Both the position numbers and the translations under genes were made by a program. This document shows, one piece after another, positions 59,070 to 64,000 of a stretch of DNA of 64,000 nt. Position 1 is the stretch's first letter, and each line of letters starts with the position of its first letter. The notes beneath the pieces are model-generated. The model did no database searches. It saw only the letters and a program-made list of their open reading frames with translations, and was not told where the DNA came from. The stretch is from CAWBXL01 sp963837365 (GTDB taxonomy: Bacteria; Acidobacteriota; Terriglobia; Terriglobales; Acidobacteriaceae). The stretch is from positions 806,001 to 870,000 of the forward strand of contig CAWIMW010000003.1 of assembly GCA_963837365.1 (NCBI GenBank). Direction: 5' to 3'.

Positions 59070-59249
59070 TTACAGCTTTTCGTAGAATTCGCACGCCGAG
59101 CAGGAGATGAAAATCCCGCCGGGGATGCCGCGCTCGCGGTCTTTGACCCGCTTTACGATGCGGGTGGACTTGCCGCACTTGGGGCAGTCGGTGCTCTTGG
59201 AGGTGTCCATTACTTTCTTGCGGTCTGCGGTCTTTGCGATCTTGGCCAT
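59070..59249 (-). CDS. Small zinc-ribbon protein
   Basis: The 59-residue basic protein reads MAKIAKTADRKKVMDTSKST, then CPKCG, a basic Arg/Lys-rich stretch, and CSACEFYEKL at the end: two C-x2-C pairs of a zinc ribbon. GGAG lies five bases before the ATG. Small basic zinc ribbons of this type may bind nucleic acid or ribosome parts. It is divergent from the histidine leader, with a 137-base gap, so the promoter regions may be shared. Confidence 0.8.
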   Translation of the reverse strand: MAKIAKTADRKKVMDTSKSTDCPKCGKSTRIVKRVKDRERGIPGGIFISCSACEFYEKL

Positions 59250-59349
59250 ATTTTCTCCGAAAATTGATTTTACACGAGGATGGAAAAGCTGTCTGCGGCG
59301 GATCGGAAACTTGAATGGTCAGAATTCAACTTTTTAGGTCTGCGTCCGA

Positions 59350-59378
59350 TTGACAGTTTTGCTGCCTTCCCGTAACCT
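59350..59378 (+). promoter_or_regulatory. Promoter of the histidine leader/operon
   Basis: TTGACA (59350-59355), a 17-base spacer and TAACCT (59373-59378). The predicted start near 59385 leaves almost no untranslated sequence before the leader ATG at 59387, so the leader may be translated leaderless. Confidence 0.6.
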
Positions 59379-59386
59379 AACGTTTC

Positions 59387-59449
59387 ATGCTGACGGGACG
59401 CCATCATCACCATCATCACCACGCGCACGGCGCGGCGGCGAGGGTGTGA
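59387..59449 (+). CDS. hisL: Histidine operon leader peptide
   Basis: This 20-codon reading frame reads MLTGRHHHHHHHAHGAAARV: seven consecutive His codons (CAT/CAC mixed) and an eighth after one Ala. It is followed 27 bases later by a strong terminator and then by hisI. This is the arrangement of ribosome-controlled transcription attenuation: ribosome stalling at the His codons when charged tRNA-His is scarce would prevent terminator formation. There is no Shine-Dalgarno sequence. It is far too short to be an ordinary gene, but the His run and its position make chance unlikely. Confidence 0.88.
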   Translation: MLTGRHHHHHHHAHGAAARV

Positions 59450-59450
59450 G

Positions 59451-59513
59451 GCTGAGTTAACCCAGCACCAGGATTGAAGCCCGCTGACGCCAATAAGGCC
59501 AGCGGGCTTTTTG
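59451..59513 (+). terminator. Histidine operon attenuator
   Basis: An upstream hairpin GCTG-AGTTAACC-CAGC (59451-59466) is followed by a perfect 10-base-pair stem, 59477-59486 (AAGCCCGCTG) with 59500-59509, and an inner GCC/GGC. A T tract (59508-59512, then GTTT) follows, a rho-independent terminator. The leader peptide ends just before. The alternative antiterminator pairing is not fully resolved by eye. Confidence 0.85.
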
Positions 59514-59532
59514 TTTGTCTGAACAACAGCCG

Positions 59533-59585
59533 TCAGCACTCAGCCTTCAGCATTCAGCCATCAGGGGCTAAATGCTGAGTGCTGA
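59533..59585. repeat. TCAGCACTCAGC inverted repeat
   Basis: TCAGCACTCAGCCTTCAGCA on the left faces AATGCTGAGTGCTGA on the right, between the attenuator and hisI. It is a small palindromic, partly tandem repeat (CAGC(A/C)(C/T)T units) that would be part of the read-through mRNA. Confidence 0.65.
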
Positions 59586-59603
59586 AACCATAGAGGAAGA
59601 ACG

Positions 59604-59942
59604 ATGGAACAGAAAATTGACTTTGAAAAGATGCGAGGGCTGGCGCCGGCCATTGTGCAGGATGCAGCTAACGGCGAGGTGCTGATGCTGGGATTTATGA
59701 ACGACGAGGCTTATGCCAAAACGATCTCCGGCGGGTATGTGACTTTCTACAGCCGCACACGAAACGAGCTTTGGACCAAGGGGGAGACCTCCGGCAACCG
59801 TCTGAAGGTAGTTTCAGCTAGCACCGATTGCGACCGCGATACGCTGCTGTTTCGAGTTGAGGTCGAAGGCGCGGGTGTGGTTTGTCACGAGGGCACGCGC
59901 TCCTGCTTCACCAAGGAAATCTCGGTGGCGGGGGCGGCGTAA
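59604..59942 (+). CDS. hisI: Phosphoribosyl-AMP cyclohydrolase
   Basis: The 112-residue monofunctional HisI has VQDAANGEVLMLGFMNDEAY, TFYSRTRNELWTKGETSGN, the metal-binding STDCDRDTLLFRVE and the Zn ligand set CHEGTRSCF. It opens the purine ring in step 3 of histidine synthesis. No HisE (pyrophosphohydrolase) domain is fused. The ATG follows AGAGGAAGAACG. Its stop overlaps the hisG ATG (TAATG). As first gene after the attenuator it should be controlled by histidine supply. Confidence 0.95.
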   Translation: MEQKIDFEKMRGLAPAIVQDAANGEVLMLGFMNDEAYAKTISGGYVTFYSRTRNELWTKGETSGNRLKVVSASTDCDRDTLLFRVEVEGAGVVCHEGTRSCFTKEISVAGAA

Positions 59943-60812
59943 TGAAACTGCGCGTCGGCATCCCCAAAGGAAGTTTGCAGGAAGCTACTCTCCAGTTGTT
60001 CGCCCATGCCGGGCTTGCAGATTCACGTAAACTCGCGTTCCTATTTTGCTTCGACCGGCGATCCGGAGATTGAGTGCATGCTGATCCGCGCGCAGGAGAT
60101 GGCGCGCTACGTCGAGCATGGCGCGCTGGATGCCGGCCTGACCGGGTTCGACTGGGTGGTGGAAAGCGGCCTGGAAGTGGTGACCGTTTCCGATCTTATC
60201 TACGCCAAGCAAAGCCGGGGCAAGGTGCGCTGGGTGCTGGCGGTGCCGGAGAGTTCCCCGGTGCAGCGCGCCGAAGAGTTGGGTGGCCAGATCATCGCGA
60301 CCGAACTGGTCACGGTGACTAAAAATTATTTCCGCAAACATGGAGTGGATGTGCGGGTGGAGTTTTCCTGGGGGGCCACGGAAGTCAAACCTCCCATGTT
60401 GGCGGATGCAATTGTGGAGGTCACCGAAACCGGCAGTTCCCTGCGCGCCAACCACCTGCGCATCATCGACACCGTCCTTGAATCGAACACGCAAATTATC
60501 GCCAACAAATCCGCCTGGGCGGATGCCGGCAAGCGCCGCAAAATCGAAAATCTGGCGCTGATGTTACGCGGGGCCATGGCCGCCAAGGACCGCGTAGGCT
60601 TGATGCTCAATGTCCGCAAAGAAGATTTACCGGCGGTGCTGGCCGTCCTTCCTTCTCTGAAGGGGCCGACGATTTCGACCTTGAGCGATCCGGAGTGGCT
60701 GGCGGTGAATACGGTCATCGAAGAACATACCGCATGGGAAGTGATTCCCCGGCTAAAAGAGGCCAAGGCGCAGGGCATCGTGGAGTATCCGCTGAACAAG
60801 GTGGTGATGTAA
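59942..60812 (+). pseudogene. hisG: HisG, ATP phosphoribosyltransferase (long form), with a one-base frameshift
   Basis: The first frame gives LRVGIPKGSLQEATLQLFAHAG, then the match jumps one base to QIHVNSRSYFASTGDPEIEC, LIRAQEMARYVEHGALDAGLTGFDWVVE, VEVTETGSSLRANHLRIIDTVLESNTQ and a C-terminal ACT-like regulatory domain (SDPEWLAVNTVIEEHTAWEVIPRL). The surplus base lies near 60011-60020. Repaired length is about 289 residues, the long, His-inhibited form. It catalyses the first step of the pathway. Overlapping start and stop with hisI and hisD point to intact operon structure, so an error is the likely cause of the break. Confidence 0.92.
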
Positions 60813-62059
60813 TGCGGATTCTTTCCGGGCGCGCGGCCGCGGCACGAGTGAAGAAGCTGGCTGGACGCAGCTCGCAATTCGGAGCGGTCGAACCACGAGT
60901 CCGCAAGATCGTGGAGGATGTCCGGCGGAATGGCGAGCGGGTGTTGCGGAAATACGCGGCGCAGTGGGATGGATTGAAGGCGGGCGATGCCATTCGCATC
61001 AATGAAAAAGAATTGCAAGCTGCGTGGAAGAACGTCTCGCCGCAGTTGCGCGCAGCCTTGAAGCAAGCTGCGGCCAATATCCGGCAATTTTGCGAGTGGC
61101 AAAAACCAAAGGAGTGGCGGAAATCGAAGAACGGAATTTCGTTGGGGGTGCTGGTCAGGCCGCTGGATTCGGTCGGCTGTTACGTGCCGGGCGGGCGCTA
61201 TCCGCTGGTTTCGACCGTGCTGATGACGGTGATTCCGGCGCAGGTGGCGGGAGTAAAAAATATCCGCGTGGTATCGCCGCAGCCCCGGCCTGAGGTGATG
61301 GCTGCGGCAGGGATGTTGGGAGTGAAGGAGTTCTATTGCGTGGGCGGAGCGCAGGCCATAGCTGCGCTGGCTTATGGGACTTCCAGCATTCCGCGGGTGG
61401 ATAAGATTGTGGGCCCGGGGAATCTTTTTGTGACCGCCGCAAAGAAACAGGTTTCGTTTGATTGCGCGATTGACATGCTGGCTGGCCCGACTGAAGCGTT
61501 GATTGTGAGCGATGAGGGGAATCCGCAATACATCGCGGCGGATTTGGTTTGCCAGGCGGAACATGATCCGGAGACTCAGGTTGCGTTTATCACGACGAAG
61601 CGCGGGCTGGCGGATTCTGTGGCAGTTTGCGTAAAAGAAGTGGCGGAAGAAAATTCTATCGCCAAGCAGGCTTTGGCCAAAAGTGGCGTGATTTTGATTG
61701 CTGATTCGCGAGCGCAAGCTCTCGACTGGGCCAATCAGATTGCCAGTGAGCATCTCACCGTTGCCCGGAAAGATGTCGCATCCATTCAAAATGCGGGATC
61801 GGTGTTTGTAGGAAATTACTCGGCACAAGCGGCTGGCGATTACGCTTCCGGCCCAAATCATGTTCTGCCTACCGCCGGCGCGGCGCGCTTTCGTGGCGGG
61901 CTTAGCGTGATGGACTTTGTAAAGCTGATTACCGTACAGGAACTTTCTCGCAGCGGACTGCGGCGCATTGCTCCGACCATCCAAACACTGGCGCTGACCG
62001 AGGAGTTACAGGCACACGCGGCATCGGTGCGAATCAGAAGTGAGGTCCGCCGTGCTTAA
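60812..62059 (+). CDS. hisD: Histidinol dehydrogenase
   Basis: The enzyme is about 415 residues: VLVRPLDSVGCYVPGGRYPLVSTVLMTVIPAQVAG (split here across the standard signature), YCVGGAQAIAALAYGT, KIVGPGNLFVTAAKKQV, DMLAGPTEALIV, QAEHDPETQ (Zn ligands Gln/His), NAGSVFVGNYSAQAAGDYASGPNHVLPT with the catalytic Glu/His region, and terminal LTEELQAHAASVRIR. It oxidises histidinol to histidine in two NAD-dependent steps. The ATG overlaps the hisG stop (TAATG). The frame is open upstream, but that part lies inside hisG. Length is normal. Confidence 0.96.
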   Translation: MRILSGRAAAARVKKLAGRSSQFGAVEPRVRKIVEDVRRNGERVLRKYAAQWDGLKAGDAIRINEKELQAAWKNVSPQLRAALKQAAANIRQFCEWQKPKEWRKSKNGISLGVLVRPLDSVGCYVPGGRYPLVSTVLMTVIPAQVAGVKNIRVVSPQPRPEVMAAAGMLGVKEFYCVGGAQAIAALAYGTSSIPRVDKIVGPGNLFVTAAKKQVSFDCAIDMLAGPTEALIVSDEGNPQYIAADLVCQAEHDPETQVAFITTKRGLADSVAVCVKEVAEENSIAKQALAKSGVILIADSRAQALDWANQIASEHLTVARKDVASIQNAGSVFVGNYSAQAAGDYASGPNHVLPTAGAARFRGGLSVMDFVKLITVQELSRSGLRRIAPTIQTLALTEELQAHAASVRIRSEVRRA

Positions 62060-63122
62060 ACCACGCGATGCAGTCCGCTATTTGAAGGAGTATCACCCGC
62101 CGCTGGGAAACCGGCAAGGGTTGCGGTTGGACTTCAACGAGAATACGGTCGGATGTTCGCCGCGCGTGTTGCAGCGGTTACGATGTTTGAGCGGAGAGGA
62201 ACTGGCGCGATATCCCGAGCGTGAGCCTAGCGAAAAGATCGTTGCGACTCACCTGGGAATCGAGCCGTCGGAGGTGTTGCTCACCAACGGCACCGACGAA
62301 GCAATCCACCTGATCTGCGAGACCTATCTCGAGCCGGAGCACGAGGCGATCGTGGCTGTGCCTACGTTCGCCATGTATGAAATTTATTCCGGAGCAACCG
62401 GAGCGCGCGTGGTTTCTGTGCAGGCCGATGACAGCTTCGAATTTCCGACCGAAAGAATTCTGGCCCAGATCAATTCACATACGCGATTGATTGCCATGGC
62501 GAATCCCAATAATCCCACGGGAACACTGGCGTCTGCGGAAGATCTGCTGCGCATAGCCAGGGCTGCTCCGAATGCGGCATTACTGGTGGACGAAGCTTAC
62601 TTCGAATTTGCCGGTGAGACCATGATGCCGCGTTGGCGCGATGTCCCGAATCTTTTTGTGTCGCGGACCTTTTCCAAGGCGTATGGCCTGGCTGGATTGC
62701 GCATTGGAATTCTGACGGGGAATGTCGAGCAGATGGCTATGGTTCGGCGGGCAAGCTCTCCCTACAACCTTAATGTTGCAGCACTGGCTTGTTTACCGGA
62801 GGCGCTGGCGGACCAGGAATATATCCGAAACTACGTGGATGAGGCGCTTCGCGGGCGTGTTGCGCTGGAAAACGAGTTAAAGAATCGAGGCATCCGCTAT
62901 TGGCCGAGCCGGGCGAATTTTGTGCTGATGTATCTGGGCGGGGCGAACGCGGCATTCGTTCGTGCCATGCGCGAACGAGGCATTCTGGTGCGCGACCGGT
63001 CGAATGATCCGGGCTGCAAGGGCTGTGTGCGGATTACAGTGGGCTCGGCTGAACACAATGAACGATTGATGAAAGAACTCAGTGAGGTCTTGGATCGGAT
63101 GAAGGAGCATGTCAGTGCATGA
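62052..63122 (+). CDS. hisC: Histidinol-phosphate aminotransferase
   Basis: The class II-type PLP aminotransferase is about 356 residues: LRLDFNENTVGCSPRVLQRL, LLTNGTDEAIHLICETYL, MANPNNPTGTLASAEDLL, LLVDEAYFEFAG and the PLP lysine in SRTFSKAYGLAGLRIG. GTG 62052 is preferred because GAGG stands six bases upstream; GTG 62040 is the alternative. Both overlap the end of hisD. It converts imidazole acetol phosphate to histidinol phosphate. Length is normal. Confidence 0.94.
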   Translation: MLKPRDAVRYLKEYHPPLGNRQGLRLDFNENTVGCSPRVLQRLRCLSGEELARYPEREPSEKIVATHLGIEPSEVLLTNGTDEAIHLICETYLEPEHEAIVAVPTFAMYEIYSGATGARVVSVQADDSFEFPTERILAQINSHTRLIAMANPNNPTGTLASAEDLLRIARAAPNAALLVDEAYFEFAGETMMPRWRDVPNLFVSRTFSKAYGLAGLRIGILTGNVEQMAMVRRASSPYNLNVAALACLPEALADQEYIRNYVDEALRGRVALENELKNRGIRYWPSRANFVLMYLGGANAAFVRAMRERGILVRDRSNDPGCKGCVRITVGSAEHNERLMKELSEVLDRMKEHVSA

Positions 63123-63172
63123 GTAGCGCGGGCGAGACGCCCCCGCGACAGCCGCCGAGACGGCGGCGCTAC
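63123..63172. repeat. Cruciform-like repeat between hisC and hisB
   Basis: GTAGCGC (63123-63129) pairs with GCGCTAC (63166-63172). Inside are two further hairpins, GGGCGAGACGCCC and GCCGCCGAGACGGCGGC, so the 50-base unit folds as a three-way junction. It is the only sizeable gap within the operon and may modulate expression or stability of the message. Confidence 0.75.
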
Positions 63173-63186
63173 AGTCGAGAGAACGA

Positions 63187-63777
63187 ATGACGAGAAAAGC
63201 AAAAATACGCCGCAGCACCAAAGAAACCGACATCAGGCTCGCGCTGAACATCGACGGGCGCGGGCAGTACCAAGTCTCAACCGGCATCCGCTTCTTCGAT
63301 CACATGCTGGAGCTGTTCGCGCATCATGGCGGATTCGATCTGGAATTGAAAGCGTCCGGCGATTTGGATGTCGATCAGCATCACACGGTAGAAGATGTGG
63401 GGATTGTTCTGGGCCAAGCTTTTACTAAGGCGCTGGGCGACAAAAAAGGGATATTGCGGGCGGGCTACTTTGTGATGCCGATGGACGAAACTCTGGGCTT
63501 GGCGGCAGTGGATTTTTCTGGACGTACGTCGGCAGTGATCGACACCAAAGTAAAAACGCGATTAGTAGGCGACCTGCAATCCGAATTGGTGTTTGATTTC
63601 TTTGAGGGATTTGCCCGCGGGGCAAACGCCGGTGTGCACTTGAAAATTTTGTACGGGCGCTCGAATCATCACAAGATTGAATCTTTGTTTAAGGCATTTG
63701 GCCGGGCACTGCGTGCGGCCTGCTGGCGCGACAAGCGCATGGCCAAGTTCATCCCCAGCACCAAAGGATTGCTGTAA
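63187..63777 (+). CDS. hisB: Imidazoleglycerol-phosphate dehydratase
   Basis: The 196-residue monofunctional HisB has RRSTKETDIRLALNIDGRGQ, IRFFDHMLELFAHHGGFDLE, DQHHTVEDVGIVLGQAF (Mn-binding His/Glu), and after the internal repeat FEGFARGANAGVHLKILYGRSNHHKIESLFKAF (split signature with second HH). It dehydrates imidazoleglycerol phosphate in step 6. The hisB-hisH junction is TAATG. Its start codon is preceded by GAGAG. Length is normal. Confidence 0.96.
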   Translation: MTRKAKIRRSTKETDIRLALNIDGRGQYQVSTGIRFFDHMLELFAHHGGFDLELKASGDLDVDQHHTVEDVGIVLGQAFTKALGDKKGILRAGYFVMPMDETLGLAAVDFSGRTSAVIDTKVKTRLVGDLQSELVFDFFEGFARGANAGVHLKILYGRSNHHKIESLFKAFGRALRAACWRDKRMAKFIPSTKGLL

Positions 63778-64000
63778 TGATTGCCATTGTTGACTACAAG
63801 GCCGGCAACCTGACTTCGGTGAAGAAAGCTTTTGATCATTTGGGCGCTGATGTCGTAGTGACAGCCGATCCCGACGTCGTGGTGAAAGCCGATAAGATTG
63901 TGCTGCCCGGAGTCGGACATTTCTCCGCAACTTGCGCGCTGAGTAGTGCCGGTTTGCGGGACGCGATTGCAGAGTCCGTGCGGCAGAAAGTCCCTTATCT
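63777..64000 (+). CDS. hisH: HisH, glutamine amidotransferase subunit of IGP synthase, partial
   Basis: The first 74 codons run off the right edge. The fragment reads MIAIVDYKAGNLTSVKKAFD and later KIVLPGVGHFSATCALSSAG, the standard HisH N-terminus with the oxyanion-loop PGVG. The catalytic Cys is beyond the edge. It forms imidazole glycerol-phosphate synthase with HisF. It overlaps the hisB stop by one base. Confidence 0.93.
   Translation, partial: MIAIVDYKAGNLTSVKKAFDHLGADVVVTADPDVVVKADKIVLPGVGHFSATCALSSAGLRDAIAESVRQKVPY

Noticed and set aside
60326..61984. A 552-residue open frame antisense to hisG-hisD
   Set aside because: It is fully antisense to two conserved histidine genes and its composition (Arg/His/Pro-rich) is that of a shadow frame.
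1..64000. tRNA or rRNA genes
   Set aside because: No cloverleaf-like sequence with conserved tRNA blocks or rRNA sequence was noticed by eye; a covariance search would be decisive.

Overview
The window looks like a chromosomal segment of an Acidobacteriota bacterium, probably Terriglobia/Koribacter-like. This is inferred from gene content and style and not proved by any marker gene. The base composition is moderately GC-rich. The cell is Gram-negative: there is a TamA/BamA-like Omp85 protein with a SurA-like chaperone and TamB, a porin, and RlpA. Menaquinone appears to be made by the futalosine route (MqnE plus a UbiA-type prenyltransferase). There are winged-helix/TPR regulators and many short dispersed palindromic repeats.

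Layout. (1) 1-10.1 kb: a phosphate/polyphosphate locus with pstC-pstA-pstB (pstB cut by the window edge), a CHAD protein, Ppx, SixA, Ppk, a coiled-coil porin and PstS. Pho-box-like 11-bp-periodic direct repeats lie before pstC and pstS. (2) 10.2-14.2 kb: a TPR lipoprotein-like or secreted protein, a small membrane protein, a decayed ISNCY-like element and a glutaryl-CoA dehydrogenase. (3) 14.2-21.9 kb: three secreted proteins of unknown function on the minus strand, opposed by a winged-helix/TPR regulator, with a long inverted repeat between them. (4) 21.9-30.5 kb: GlpX, a 6-phosphofructokinase with pyrophosphate-type signature residues, a Tat-exported asparaginase-like hydrolase, a two-gene unit joining an HPF-sigma fusion to a bacterial eRF1-like protein, and a GH15 enzyme. 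(5) 30.4-31.0 kb: a GIY-YIG gene bracketed by near-identical repeats. (6) 31-43.7 kb and onward to 46.9 kb: menaquinone genes, hydrolases, a ferritin-VIT1 fusion, a BON protein, Pcm, and the TamB / SurA-like / Omp85 operon. (7) 47-56.2 kb: MoeB/ThiF-like, AroA, hydrolase, PspC-like, TPR, ThiD, RlpA and PyrF. (8) 56.3-58.2 kb: an AT-richer cassette of nucleotidyltransferase, unknown and membrane protein behind a 31-bp tandem repeat. (9) 59.3-64 kb: a histidine operon (hisI-G-D-C-B-H) preceded by a His-rich leader peptide and a terminator, which is a transcription attenuator.

Four conserved single-copy-type genes (ppx, aroA, pyrF, hisG) each carry exactly one single-base frameshift and are otherwise full length. 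A DHFR-like gene carries two, and the nucleotidyltransferase carries an in-frame TGA. Such damage to biosynthetic genes that otherwise look intact is most simply explained by residual sequence errors, though real decay cannot be excluded without reads.

The most interesting units are the HPF-sigma fusion / eRF1-like operon (26.2-28.4 kb), the coupled nucleotidyltransferase cassette (56.4-58.2 kb), the histidine attenuator (59.35-59.51 kb) and the repeat-bracketed GIY-YIG gene (30.5-31.0 kb).
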